This document shows, piece after piece, positions 46,833 to 58,715 of a stretch of DNA of 64,000 bases (its first letter is position 1; each line of letters starts with the position of its first letter). Location: NCBI GenBank assembly GCA_963678705.1, contig OY783203.1, positions 6,448,001 through 6,512,000 of the forward strand, read 5' to 3'. Source of the DNA: Panorpa germanica. Its lineage: Eukaryota > Arthropoda > Insecta > Mecoptera > Panorpidae. The position numbers were made by a program, and so were the translations under genes. The notes beneath the pieces were generated by a model, which saw only the letters and a program-made list of their open reading frames with translations, searched no databases and was not told where the DNA came from.

Positions 46833-47882
46833 ACTAATCATGGGGCGGTGGCTCTAATAACAAATTCATTACTTTCATCAATACTAAATCGACAAACAAT
46901 GTCTGTCAGCGCGTCCGTTATTTTTAGGTCATTAGTGTACGCTTTTTTTTTCAAGTAGCTCCAAAAAAGATGTTTTTTTAGATGGTCCGCTTATTGGAAA
47001 ACCCTTTATAGAAGTCTATATACCTAACGACTAATATCTTAATTAAATATTGAAAAAACACACTACCTATCCGCATATCCTATGTAATAAAGACAGCAAA
47101 AACGATTCATTAATAACAAACTGACATTTATTTTGAAACTGATCTTACTATTAGATATATCTTTCTGCAAATATTTCTGCTCTTAACATCTTTCTTATAT
47201 ATAGAAAAAAAACATAATACGTAGTAAAGCAATTTTTAGTGTTTTTAGTCTTTTCTGGTAGGTGATATAACTATAAAGACGAGTATTCGACTGAAATCAA
47301 GGATTGTTTTCTCTATTTCACCCTCTTATAGTATACGCTGCCACATTGGCCACCCTATCATACTAGTGGTATAGTAGATCTGAGAAACAACACATAAAGT
47401 CTTAACGAACATAGAGTCCTAATGGCGAGGTCATTAGCGAAGGAGTACAAACACTTACGACTTGTTCTGCTCTACCCTACTACTTCTTACACTCTTGCTA
47501 CATCAGCGTTGGAGGAGCTGTAGGAGACTATAAAGAGACTTTTTAGGGTTACTGAGGGAATACAGCTTCGAATTCTACAGCTTCGATGCTTTTAAGGTAA
47601 ACTATGAGTGTATATGTTCTAAGCTCTAGGAGGTTGATGGAACACTGTAAATGCATTTTTCTCCTTAACTAAATAGATTAAAATAATTGGTTTATTAGCA
47701 ATATACTCATAGCTTTAGTTATTACAACTTTGCAAAGATTCATTCAGACATACGGCTACATTATAATTGTCTATGACATGAGAACCGTCTAAGGAAATAA
47801 TAATTTTTATGTAATTTTTAATATGTAAGCTGTAAATATTTATGTCTGTTGACAAATAGTTATTAAAAATGGTTAGAACTTC
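46833..47882. other. unassigned AT-rich DNA
   Basis: Nothing recognised. Confidence 0.4.
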
Positions 47883-47990
47883 AATCAATGCTGTATCTAG
47901 TATGGGGGGTACTTGTTCTGGGCGATCTTTAATTCATGGAGGCCCTAAATTTCGAAAGGCACTGCCTACACTTTTAGTTTGTTCAAAAAA
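47883..47990 (+). mobile_element. hAT-like fragment with G-rich end
   Basis: GCTGTATCTAGTATGGGGGG, then GGGCGATCTTTAATTCATGG and AGGCCCTAAATTTCGAAAGG, resemble decayed hAT starts of the CAGTGGCGTAGCTAGGGGGG type. The 73-codon frame across it is therefore not taken as a gene. Confidence 0.35.
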
Positions 47991-48819
47991 ATTCTTTCTT
48001 GGAAAAATTACTTTTTTTTTAGACTTCACGGAGATTGTTCAGACACAACTCTATTCTGTTATGTTTTTACTTTCTTTTTTCCACCAATGAAAAAGGGAAA
48101 ATTAAATAAAAAATTCGAAAAATTTGCTGTATGTAAGGGATAATCGGCGCCAATGTCAAGTTTCGGTAAAAATAGAACAAGACATAAATAGACCACACAG
48201 TTTTTTATTTTTAACTTTTATTTCTTCAAAATCACGTCTCGGTATTCATCAATTATTCAGTTTTGAAAATGTCTCACGACTCTAACCACTTAGACGTCAG
48301 TTAACAAAGAGATTGCATCTGCATGTTTCAGGAAGACAGTTTGTTAGTTAATAAAGGTGTTTTAAGTATTTAAAAACCGTAAAATTTCGGTATTCATCTT
48401 TTAGTATTCCCGTGTTCTCGTCTTACCCCATTCAAAGCTATAACCTTGAAAAAAAATTACCTTTAATGTCGGATAGATAACAATATTCGCAAAGGTATAA
48501 AAGTTAGAAAAAGGTTGACAATTGCAATTATTCATGTATTATTACGTATATGTTAAAAAAATTCACAAATATCCTTTTCTTTGGAACCCATTCTAGTCTG
48601 ACAGACAGGAATTTAAATTCCTGACCCATTATTCAATAATTATTTTAAGACTTCACATCAGTACACTCAAAAGATTATATTTTGAGGTTTCTCATAGTTC
48701 TAGGAAAAATGTCAACGTGCGTACATAATAAAAACTGCCAAATAAGCAAACTACAAATATTGCAACGGGAAATATTGCGAAATAGTGCAAATATAGTGGA
48801 AATATCCAATAACTGTATG
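47991..48819. other. unassigned AT-rich DNA
   Basis: Nothing recognised up to the TSD of the next element. Confidence 0.4.
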
Positions 48820-49014
48820 CAGTGCCGGATTTAGAAGTATAGAGACCCTGGGGCAACGAAGGAGTGGATACCTCTAATTATTTTCCTAATAAAAGAAACA
48901 TTTTTCCGTCAAGTCTTTCAAAAATTTAGTGCTTTGACCTCTATTGTGCAGGCCCCTTTCTTGTGGAGGCCCAAGGGAAGTAGCCCCGCCTGCCCTCCCT
49001 TAAATCCGGACCTG
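48820..49014 (+). mobile_element. short non-autonomous hAT-like element, family H1
   Basis: A 195-bp element with ends CAGTGCCGGATTTAG and TAAATCCGGACCTG (imperfect inverted repeats). It is flanked by ACTGTATG (48812-48819) and ACTGTATA (49015-49022), an 8-bp duplication with one change. The interior matches the copy at 56033-56229 (GAGACCCTGGGGCAACGAAG, TCAAAAATTTAGTGCTTTGA). Confidence 0.75.
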
Positions 49015-49089
49015 ACTGTATAAAAGTTTTGAATTTGAAACTCCTACATTAAAATATACCATTCGCATCCTATAAAGAGCCCTTATTAA

Positions 49090-49205
49090 CAAATTATGGT
49101 ACTAAAATCGAGTCAATAATACCTAAATAAAACATTAAAATATGCAACAAAAATATGTAAAAAGAAGATAAATATGCAATAATATGCATTTCCCTAAAAT
49201 ATGCA
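49090..49205 (+). mobile_element. family H2 fragment
   Basis: AAATCGAGTCAATAATACCT, AAAATATGCAACAAAAATAT and AATATGCATTTCCCT match the right half of the H2 elements. Confidence 0.45.
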
Positions 49206-49925
49206 ATATATTACGCATAATGTCATAAAGTTATTTACAGAGATCAACCTGATCAGGATTGAGAAGTCACGCCTAAAACATTTAGCCTTAAGTGTTCAAG
49301 TATATTAGAACAGCCTTGATTTCACCATAATTAGAATTAAGTAATCAGTAATTATTTTGATATTAAAATCAACGTAAGATTACGTCCTAAAATAACTTGA
49401 CAAAAAACAAATGGTTATTAATATTATGACACCTGAAAAATAAAACACTCTAAAAATAAATTGTTAAAACATAACAACAATCAATTTCAACTTAAAAAAA
49501 AACATTATCAATTTAGAAATATAAAAAAGCGACATGTCATTTAAAGTCATTAAGTTGAGATTTCACTAGTTTTTAACATCTTAATGAATATGATTTCAGT
49601 GGAAGACGTTCGGAGTGCTTAGACGTCTATACATGGACGTACGTAGAAAATTTGACAAGAGGGGTAAAACAAACAGAATCTATTCTATCTAAATTGTATA
49701 GAGTCAAAATGATTTCATTCTATTTAGCATAAGTTTGTCATGGATTCCCATCAGTTATAACAAAATTGATATTATTAGTCTTACCTTAATTCAGTTTGTT
49801 AAATGTTTATCCACTAATTATTATTATTAAGAAAGGTAGAAAATCTGTAGTTTTCCAAGTATTTTTAGTAACGATCCTCCTACACATCCCCCGCTCCCTG
49901 AAAAAACACAAACAATAATTAGATT
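49206..49925. other. unassigned AT-rich DNA
   Basis: Nothing recognised. Confidence 0.4.
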
Positions 49926-50300
49926 AAATGTCATCCATTAATTGCTTCCCAGTAAACAATTTGGTGAATTGTCTTATTTTGTAACGTTTCTATCTCTATT
50001 ACACTTCAATCATAGTTCGCATCAACTTTTTCTTCATTTGTATTTCAACAGATGGAGTGGTTTCGCCATTTGTGGACGATAAAATAGACATTTCATATGA
50101 ACGACTGTGAGAAACTGAACTGTAAATGAACTCTTTCATGACAAAAAAATCATACGCATCTTAAATATGATAACTCCAAAATATTTACTGGGTTAAGACG
50201 CAAAGAGGGGAGTGATGGTGCCACAAGACGTGACAAGAAGGGAGGGCAATCATAAGATTATCTCAAATCTAAAATTCTATCTTAGACAAAGAAAAAACAA
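49926..50300 (+). repeat. family R repeat split by a MITE
   Basis: ATGTCATCCATTAATTGCTT before the MITE and AAGACGTGACAAGAAGGGAG, then ATCTCAAATCTAAAATTC after it, are the two parts of a family R copy. The stretch between the R arms is shorter than in the 22604 copy, so part of R is lost. Confidence 0.5.
49948..50192 (-). mobile_element. family M MITE, copy 5
   Basis: Ends CCCAGTAAACAATTTGGTGA and ATATTTACTGGG, flanked by TT and TT. A deletion of about 10 bp lies near the right end. It shares CATACGCATC with copies 2 and 3 and is the most diverged copy (its frame reads MSILSSTNGETTPSV). Confidence 0.8.
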
Positions 50301-51174
50301 GACCTCTAGATGCAAGACTAAATATCTCCAGAAGACCAAAGATAAAATATAAATCTGATAATAAAGAATGTCAGGCAGGCTGCAAGTAATTTGGACTAGG
50401 CACAATTCTTTTCGCGTTGGAGCTAATCAAATTAGTGATGTCACAACATTGGGGTACAATCTGGTAGAACAAAATATCATTTTTGTGACCTAATTTCTAC
50501 GTTACCCGTAAGGTTACATTTTATTTATATTAATACGACAGTGTAATATTGAATGAGGGCAAAATTTGTTTCTAAAAAATGATTTGTGTTAGAAGGCCCT
50601 TTTATGGCGACTACTTAGGCGCGCCCATGTGTCTGTACATACGAGTATAACTGGAACATGAATAAAATGTACAAAGTGAACAAACAGAGCAATAGGGTTA
50701 CATCGAAATCCACATCTACGAAACAACAAGTCAACAACGGGGCAACGAGCAACGGGCTGCAACTAACAACCCAACTCGATCATGGCCTAGAGTGGTCTCA
50801 TTAATAATCAGAAAAACAGTTTTGTTTGTAAATATCTATAACATTACTTTATATTTTACTATATAAACCTAAACAAAACTTTATTTCATTTAAGTCTTTG
50901 ATTTGCCGGTATCATTTGTCTTGTCTTTAAGAAATATTTAATTGATATTTAGCATCGAAATAGTGAATTGTATAAATTGCTGATAAAAATATAAAATCAA
51001 CAGCATATTTTAAGATTATATATTTTAAATAATTATTTAAATACAGTAGTTTTGTTTTCTGTTATAACTTAATAACGTATTTATGTTAATGATTATTTTA
51101 AATGTAGTTATTCATTGCAGTTAAAAATAACTTTTAGCGTTCATTAGTTTTACATAAAATTATATACAAGCTAG
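50301..51174. other. unassigned AT-rich DNA
   Basis: Nothing recognised beyond a short slippage patch (ACGGGGCAACGAGCAACGGG) near 50736-50755. Confidence 0.4.
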
Positions 51175-51937
51175 CAGGCCCGAATAGAGGGGTAGGGGCT
51201 AATAGGTTAATCAAATTATTTCGGTTTATTTTTATTACTTCACGAGTATAATAAATTTTAATTTTAAATGGGCTTATGTCCTCATTTTTTAGTGGTCGAT
51301 TTTTCAATTGTTGATTGAAATTGATGTTATTGTTTAATAAATGTGTATTGGTGTGTCTATTTTATTAAATATCTAAATATTGACGGAGATATAGCAATTA
51401 AAAGTTTGAATTGTAGTTTTAGCGCTAGAAATGGTCGGCCATATTAGTATGACGTGCAATGCATTTTCAGTTATTTGTTGGTAGTCAAATGATCAAGTCA
51501 AATCAAAGAATAATAAGTTTTTATTTTATTTAACCCTGTTACGGCAGACATAATATTGAAATTTTATTGTTCCTTGAAATAGCTGTAAATAATATTTGAT
51601 GTTTTGATATATAAATACATATAGCAGAGATTTATGACCTGTAAGGTTGGTGACCTTACACAAGGATTGTGATGTCACATGCACTTGGAATGTGTACAGC
51701 GTTGAATCCCTTTAATAATTAAAGAGACAAAATGACTTTTTTAATTGTTAATATCTCTTAACATATAATGAGTCATTAAAAAATAATTGAACATTTGAGG
51801 CTCTAGTAACCCACTTTATCAATATATAGTACACTTTTATAGAAATTAAGATATAGGACACAAACCCATTCAATGATATGTGGGCTCCGAGAAATATTTT
51901 TAGCTCTTGGGCCCCCTTGAAGCTCTCTCCGAGCCTG
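51175..51937. mobile_element. possible hAT-like non-autonomous element
   Basis: The ends CAGGCCCGAATAGAGGGG and, inverted, CAGGCTCGGAGAGAGC are weak inverted repeats. They are flanked by CAAGCTAG (51167-51174) and CAAGCCAG (51938-51945), 7 of 8 matching. No transposase is encoded. About 90 bp (TCTATTTTATTAAATATCTA) recur in diverged form at 55400-55490, supporting a dispersed element. Confidence 0.45.
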
Positions 51938-52913
51938 CAAGCCAGTGTTTTAGATAGTGATGTGATTTACTAGTGTAACTAAATACATTGCAACTCAGAT
52001 GCTAGTACCACGGCACAGCGATCGAGTGCATTGATACTTGACACTGACTTCTATGGAATACTCTGGAATCGAACTCAAAGCCACAGCAGTCTGGCATCGT
52101 TAAAAACGTACATAAATAAGAATATTGAATATGTTTCCTAACAATAACAAAATCTTTCAAAGTACATATAAACTATAAAAACAAATGTACATATAAAATA
52201 AAAATGATAAATAATAATTTCACAGAATAAAATTGATTGTAATAATAATAATAATAATAATTTCTCTCATGAATAAACGTTAATTCTAAACGACTAGTAA
52301 TTTTCTAATCCTTCTACTAACAGTTACAAAATTGCAAGATATTACAAACAGCATTTAATAAAATTGCTGTGCCATTAAGGAAACCGCGACATTAAGCCGG
52401 CAAACCACCGAGAAGTTGTTAAACTAACACTTCTTTGACTTTCGTTGTGGGGATCGGCACACGGGATACGGAATACGGAATACGAAATACGGAATATGGC
52501 AACGAAGACTTCAGTGTTCTCAAGCACTTAAAAACATATTTGAATGATCTTATACAGAATCGAACCAGGTGCAAGTTATAGCATGGGCTAATTTAAATAG
52601 GTAATTTACATGAAACACATTCTTTATCACATTCAATAATAATTTAACAATTTAATATTTTTTCAAATTTATGACGTCACAGCGTAGAGGAATGTGTGAC
52701 AAATCGTGACGATTTGAGTGATATAATTTATGGATGACCATTAATAATATTTTGTAAGATTGGTTAATTTTATTGTTAAAGTGGGTTGAAGATGAAATGA
52801 AATTGAAGATTCTAACAAAGAAAGTCATAAAGAATTATAAGAAATAGACAATACAATGTTTCGACAACAAATTTTATTGAAATGTTTTGTATTCCACCAG
52901 AGCAATTATGTTT
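51938..52913. other. AT-rich DNA with repeat scraps
   Basis: 52068-52105 (GGAATCGAACTCAAAGCCAC) is a minus-strand SINE B-box scrap. 52236-52261 is (TAA)n. 52461-52499 is a heptamer array around GGAATAC (GATACGGAATACGGAATACG). 52671-52742 (ATGACGTCACAGCGTAGAGG to TTTATGGATGACCA) is a family R end with TGACGTCA at 52672-52679. Confidence 0.6.
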
Positions 52914-53265
52914 GACCAGCGCTATATTTTCTGGGGTAACCCAGTAAACAATTTGGTGAAGTGCCCTATTGAGTGACGTTTCTATCACTATTCCACTTCA
53001 ATTATAGTTCGCATCAACTTTATCTTCATTTGTATTCCGACAGGTGGAGTAATTTCGCCATTTGTAGCCGATAAAGTAGACATTTTATATGAAAAAATGT
53101 GAGAAACTGAACTATAAATGAACTCTTTTATGACAAAAAAATCATGACGCATCTTCAATATGATGTCAAAGTGACTCCAAAATGTTTCCTGGGTAGTTGT
53201 TATGAGAATTAATTTGATTATCGGCAGCGGTATAGTACAAATATATGAGGCCACATGTAGTCGTC
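52914..53265 (+). repeat. SINE family S copy split by a MITE
   Basis: GACCAGCGCTATATTTTCTG before the MITE and AGTTGTTATGAGAATTAATT, CGGCAGCGGTATAGTACAAA, TATATGAGGCCACATGTAGT after it rejoin cleanly as one SINE body. The head and the far tail are missing. Confidence 0.75.
52940..53193 (-). mobile_element. family M MITE, copy 6
   Basis: Starts CCCAGTAAACAATTTGGTGA and ends AATGTTTCCTGGG. The left flank is TAA and the right flank TA, consistent with TA duplication plus one base. The longest minus-strand frame here crosses the whole MITE and is an accident of its sequence, not a gene. Confidence 0.85.
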
Positions 53266-55149
53266 GCTATTAAATAAAATTGATTTGAATTTAATAATTT
53301 ATATTATTTTTTGTTAAAAATTTTGACATTTTAGCCATAGTCAGCGTTGATTAATTTTAAATATCATATAGCAGAGAAAATTTGACCTTATAAACAAAAC
53401 CAATTTAATCTCTTTATTTTAAATATGTTTATAAGTTGTAAATTATGAATTATGTACTGTAAATCTTTCTATTTGTATATATGCTTTTTAAGTGCTAATA
53501 ACTTTTGAAAGTTGATGCACTAAAAATAAATATTAAAAATAAAAAAAATTCATGTAGTTTTGGATGCAAGAATAGAAAGAAAATTCGGATTATATAAAAA
53601 TATTAATAGGATTCTTTGCAGGGCAAGTAAATAACTGATGTAATATAATAAATAACATAGCTAAACCCTTTTTAAGAAATAAATCCATTCGCCGAATAAT
53701 AGTCATCTTTGGATAATAAAAGAAAAGAAAGAGTTAATAATTATTTGTTTCTTATTAGAATCGACAATGATATTTGGCTAAGCTAAGGGCGCTGTTTCAA
53801 GAATCGAATTCGATAACGGCACCCAGAGATAATTTCTCAACGCTATTACTTGTGTTGATGAAACTATATACTCAAAAGGAAGTAATATCAAGAGTTCGCC
53901 TCTGTTTTTCTTTAGATAAACCAAAGGAAATTTTGAGTGATATTAAACAATTATAAAATTACGAAGCCATTTACAAGTCGCACAGGAAATCTTATACGGT
54001 ATTTTAATGACAAGAAATTAAGAAAGCAATGCGTCAGTCGTTTTCAAATGTGACAGAAACAGTCAAATCGCAGATGTCATTTATTTTATGATGTACATTC
54101 CAAATAAAAACATTTTATTTAACTACATTTTTAGTATACACTATCTTTATATAACTAAAACCAAAACCATCATCGTATTTAATAATACAAACATAAATAA
54201 TGAGATATCATTATTAAACTTTTCAATTCTTCATTTTAAGCACATATACTTTCTATAGGTTTTCTATTTTACCGACGCTAGAGTCTAGTTGACGCAAACC
54301 CCTAATTTAGTTCGAAGCGATTGAGATAGATGGCGCGCAGGTCTATCGATTTGTCAAACACATTTGTTCGTTAATGTATTTAGAAAAACATAACATGCAA
54401 TCTTGTACGTAAATGAAAATAATAAATATAGAAGGTTTAGTACTTAATATATTTATAATCTTTTAACATTTTATCAATATCATTTATATTATTATAAAGT
54501 TACTATTAGTTTAAACGCGTTAGAAATATACGGTAATTAATTTTAGTTCTTGCGGTAACTACAAGCATATTATGTCCGTCGTTAAAACGTTCAAACGAGA
54601 GACCAATACACCTACGCATCTAATAAGTTAATTTAAAGTTTCCACAGAGATTCAGAATTGTTTGATCTTATAAACATGTTATCCCTATATATATTACATG
54701 TATTAGTTATAGCTTTAACACCTTATATTTATTATTTAAATTTAAAATAATATTGTACATATCATATATTCATATTAAACACGCGATAAGCTACAATGTA
54801 TATAGCATAATACGCATAAAGTCATAATTAATAAAATATTTAGCAAGAACGATCTACTCTATTAATTTATTATTATTTAACTAATGCAGTAAAGTGATAT
54901 AATTTTTCAATTTATAAAAAAAAAGTTAATTTTAAAATTAATTATATTTTTATTATAAATAAATAGATAAAAAATTGTATATAATTAAAATGAAAAATGA
55001 TATTTTAAAGTGTTTTCCCCATAAAATTTTATTTTCTCAATAGATGGCAATCTAATATCTTTTAAACTAGTAAAACCAACAGAAATAATAATGAAAAATT
55101 CACACACAATAAGAAAATATATCCCACAAAATATAACTATCAATAAATC
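53266..55149. other. unassigned AT-rich DNA
   Basis: 53490-53545 repeats the 8915 motif. No gene was recognised. The frames at 53774-53956 and 54985-55176 have no motif. Confidence 0.45.
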
Positions 55150-55363
55150 TCTTAGATTGTGTTTATACTTCTGCATACAAGGTGGCAGATAAATCGCTTG
55201 AAGCTATTGCGAAATATTCCGTTAGATGTCGGGTCAGATCGCACAACTTCTGTGTAAATCTGTACGAGTGATATTCACGCGACGATTCGTTGCTCGACGC
55301 GACGGCTTTTTGGGAGTATAACGCTCAGAGATGCTTTATCAATTACGTTGTCAACTAATTTTT
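55150..55363 (+). other. GC-richer patch with a mostly open frame
   Basis: A plus-strand frame reads LDCVYTSAYKVADKSLEAIA, KYSVRCRVRSHNFCVNLYE, then a TGA, then YSRDDSLLDATAFWEY and NAQRCFINYVVN before a stop, about 62 codons with one internal stop. The GC-rich core (CACGCGACGATTCGTTGCTC) stands out. It is not recognised; it may be a decayed coding piece or chance. Confidence 0.2.
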
Positions 55364-55895
55364 AAGGCTTATTAAAATATACGCTAATAATATGGTATTG
55401 TCGTTTTTATTTTATTAACTATCTAAAAATTAATAGAAATATAGCTACAAAAAATTTGAATTTTGTTTTTTCGTTTAATTGTTAGCCAAATCTTTGAAGT
55501 CACATAATTTTATTTATTGTTACGAATTTACTTATTGTTGTACAAAATGTAATTATATTAAATCCACAACAGCTGTAAGCGCTGTGACGTTTAATTCTGC
55601 ATCTCGTTTACACTTTGTTGTTCAACAGCGGTAGTGTGGAACAGAGAAAGGAATGAAATGTCGGTATTAATTATTATATATAATTATCTTATCTAATTAT
55701 ATTATCTTTTTTAATAAAATATTTACAAAACAATGAATTCACAGAGATTGAGAATTCCTCAATCTACATGAAATAGAACATTCATTACTGTAATTTAATT
55801 ATAACAAAAAAATAAACATGTTAATAGAAATAAAACACGTAAATGGCTCAAGGTCGTTTTTTCAATTCTCAGTTAAATTAGGTTTATTATAAATC
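55364..55895. other. unassigned AT-rich DNA
   Basis: Contains the diverged match to the 51.2-51.9 kb element at 55400-55490. Nothing else. Confidence 0.4.
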
Positions 55896-56290
55896 TTGAG
55901 ACGACACAGTGGGCGAGAGAATTGATGCTGTCTTGAGTTATTTTTCTGGGTTTGGTTGTTATTAAGTTAAATATATTATATGTACATACATAATATCATA
56001 AAACTTATCAGGCAGCGGTGTTGTTAATATATATGAGCCGCATTTAGAGGTGTGGAGACCCTGGGGCAACGAAGGAGCGGAAGCCCCTAATTACTTTCCG
56101 AATTAAGGAACAATTTTTTTCCGTCAATTCTTTCAAAAATTTAGTTCTTTGATCTCTATTGTGGAGGTACCTTTCTTGCGGAGGTCCCAGAGCAGTAACC
56201 CCGCCTGCTCTCCCTCAAATCCGGGCCTGCCGCGACCTCACAGACTATCAACATAGTAAGAGGTCATCGGTGATAGGACTTAGCATCTCT
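55896..56290 (+). repeat. SINE family S copy split by a hAT-like element
   Basis: GACGACACAGTGGGCGAGAG head, TTCTGGGTTTGGTTGTTATT, TATCAGGCAGCGGTGTTGTT and TATATATGAG, then the insert, then CCGCGACCTCACAGACTATC, AACATAGTAAGAGGTCATCG and GTGATAGGACTTAGCATC. The B box is deleted. Confidence 0.75.
56033..56229 (+). mobile_element. family H1 hAT-like element inside a SINE
   Basis: It runs from GAGCCGCATTTAGAGGTG to CTCAAATCCGGGCCTG and matches the copy at 48820 throughout (GACCCTGGGGCAACGAAGGA). The left terminus is worn, so the 8-bp duplication is not clear. Confidence 0.65.
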
Positions 56291-56475
56291 TAAAATTTCA
56301 TAACCAATTTATGCCGGTATAAAACATAACCGCAACCTCAATATAACACAACAACCAAACTATTTATTCACGAGTTAGATTAAAATGTGTGTAAACCATG
56401 TTATGACAAAGAAGAAACTTATTTGATAACCTATATACGAGTATAATATTACATTTATATTTTTGTACCGACCAT
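56291..56475. other. unassigned AT-rich DNA
   Basis: Nothing recognised. Confidence 0.4.
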
Positions 56476-56700
56476 CATTGGTTGGCGAAAAGAAATTCAA
56501 TTGATCTCCGTTTGTCCATCAATCTTCGTCAGCGGGTGCGCCCAAACGGCGGCCCAAGTCCCCTACGAGAGGACAGAGGAAAGTGGAACGTGATGGTAGT
56601 TGAAACCCTGAAACAGAGAATGGGTGACGTAGAAGATCGTCGGAACGACAGAACAACAGGCGGGAATAATGGGTGGTGAACACTGTGAGAGGGGGAGGGG
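56476..56700 (+). other. GC-rich open frame of unknown origin
   Basis: The 65-codon frame MAKRNSIDLRLSINLRQRVR ... WNVMVVETLKQRMGDVED ... RTTGGNNGW is hydrophilic and arginine-rich. The GC content is well above that of its flanks, which makes a transposon-derived coding piece plausible. The G-rich run after the stop (GAGAGGGGGAGGGGGAAT) and AT-rich tail would fit a LINE 3' end. No motif is diagnostic. Confidence 0.25.
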
Positions 56701-56839
56701 GAATTATGTTGAGACATTCATTGAACGAGCTACCGAATATGTGCTATGTGGGTTGTGGACTGTGAACTGCCGTTATTTAGATTTAATTATGTATTGTTAT
56801 TTAATGAACATGTTGGGTCAGGTTATTGAATTATGTTTT

Positions 56840-57380
56840 ACATTGCTCTTCAAACTAAGTAGGTACAGCAGCCGATATAACCTATGAATCGGGCTACGAA
56901 CACAATTTCAAGAAAAAATTGACTCGACTTGCGTAAAATGTCTCGAGTAACGAACGCACAAACGTTGCGAACTAAAGGAGACTAAGTGTATCACAGTAAA
57001 AACGAACAACTATTTATGGGAATGGTGTTAGTAAAGCAGTACGACATGACTAAATTTACAATCTGTACTATATTAGGGAAAAAAGAAGTGCTAAAGATGG
57101 TTAGTGTGTTTAAAGGAGTTATTGAAGCTAAAATCTCAAGTACTAGAAGGAGTAGCAATATTATTGTAAGTTTTCATTAATAAAAAGTGTCTTGCTTGGA
57201 GATAGAAATAGCATGGCCTAAATATTCGAGAAGGCTTAACTTTTTCACGGTGATTTAGTGGCAAAAACGCATTCGAATACAAGTGATGTTAGCGAAGAAG
57301 AATTGTTTCGGTTTGCGAACATTTCGACTCACGAACATAGTCAAAGAACGAATTAAGTAGGTAACCCGAGGTCTCATTCT
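56840..57380 (+). mobile_element. Tigger/pogo-like remnant
   Basis: The left side has CGGGCTACGAACACAATTTC, GACTCGACTTGCG and CTCGAGTAACGAACGCAC. The right side, inverted, has GACCTCGGGTTACCTACTTA, CTATGTTCGTGAGTCGAAAT and GTTCGCAAACCG. Such TACGAAC/CGACTTACG strings are typical of Tigger-like terminal regions. The interior is AT-rich and shows no transposase. Limits are approximate. Confidence 0.45.
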
Positions 57381-57837
57381 ATTCACACTGGCCAAACTTG
57401 GTACAAGACAATCTGCGAACGATGATCTCTGCACACGGACCAAGTGAAAACAGGGAAAACTGTAAATGTAAGCTTCTGTAAACAAAGGAATGTGTATATA
57501 AAGACCAAGTGCAAACGCGGTAAGCTGCATACGGTGACAAAATAAATACATAAAAAATGCGCACGCAATTTATAAGCGTACTTCTCCTAAAAAAAATTAA
57601 AAACTAAAAGAAAATGAAAACTAAATGTATAAAGAAACAGTGAGAATAAGTCAACAAGAACAGTGAGAGTTAAGTAAAATATATTTTGCACTGGAACTAA
57701 AATCTGATGCAATAACATGTTCAGGTACTTGCTTTTAAATAAAATTCATAAATAAACCAAGAAACTTACGTAAAAAGTGTTGCTTGTATTTCAGGCGGAT
57801 TTCTCATTAAAATTAATAAGAGTTTTCTATATAGCTC
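57381..57837. other. unassigned AT-rich DNA
   Basis: The overlapping minus-strand frames at 57255-57568 show no motif and are not called. Confidence 0.4.
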
Positions 57838-57935
57838 AATCTGCTTAGCCTGAGGGTTTGATTGTTTTCAATTAAATGTGTGTTTGTATAATGATAAACA
57901 TAAGGCAGTGCTGTACCACATATACTGATAATTGG
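57838..57935 (+). repeat. SINE family S fragment
   Basis: GGGTTTGATTGTTTTCAATT, AACATAAGGCAGTGCTGTAC and CACATATACTG match the body of the SINE. Confidence 0.5.
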
Positions 57936-58715
57936 AACAATGATTTCTTAAACAGAACAATTGTAAACAAATATATTTCTGAAAAGTTTATTGAATTTCT
58001 TTTATATAAAAAATAAAATATATTAAATACGACTTCAAAAAATAGAGTAGATAGTATAATAAAGTTTATGACAAATTAACACTACGTAGAATTGAATTCT
58101 TGATAAATTTGACACTGGATAGAATATAATGTGGTTTTACTGACATTCTCTAGCAAATTTCCCGCTGTTCAATATATTAAGTGGATAAAAGTAATAAACA
58201 TCTCATTGTAGAACTAAATATTTTTTCATTGCATTTCATAGATAGTTTTTTTATTTGTAGATTCATTCTTCATTGCCGCCTATTGGGTAATTACTTTAAA
58301 GAATACTGCGCTACTGAATCTAGTACATATATAATAAATGAAGACATAGTCATTATCTAAATTTCTTCCAGTTGAGATCAATATAAATGTTTCTTATTTT
58401 GTTATTAAATTTTGTAACATAACTAATGTTTAGATAATTAATTTTTGGTACAACTGTTTTGAAACATGTCTTTACATGAGCTAAATCTCAAACAATATGT
58501 GATCTAAGAAGTAGATAACTTCGTTGTCATGTTACACAATTCTATCTTCTAATCTTATGATTGTTAAGTCGTGTCTACGTTCATCTAAAATCAGAAACGG
58601 GAGCATTGGCGTAGTAAAAATGTGTTGTAACAGAAATGTCTTGTTACTCACTGCATATTCAGTGGCATAGGTTTGTAAATTAGCTTCTTCTATCATCGTT
58701 TTTCTAAAAGATAAC
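57936..58715. other. unassigned AT-rich DNA
   Basis: CAGTGGCATAGGTTTGTAAA at 58664 resembles a hAT start. Nothing else. Confidence 0.4.

Noticed and set aside
47869-48090. 73-residue frame with a glycine-rich start
   Set aside because: Its first part lies over a decayed hAT-like end, so the frame is incidental.
52988-53254. 88-residue minus-strand frame
   Set aside because: It crosses family M MITE copy 6 and its SINE flank. The part inside the MITE is only the short frame shared by other copies.
57255-57568. Three overlapping minus-strand frames of 61-98 residues
   Set aside because: No motif, overlapping in different frames, and partly across the Tigger-like right end.
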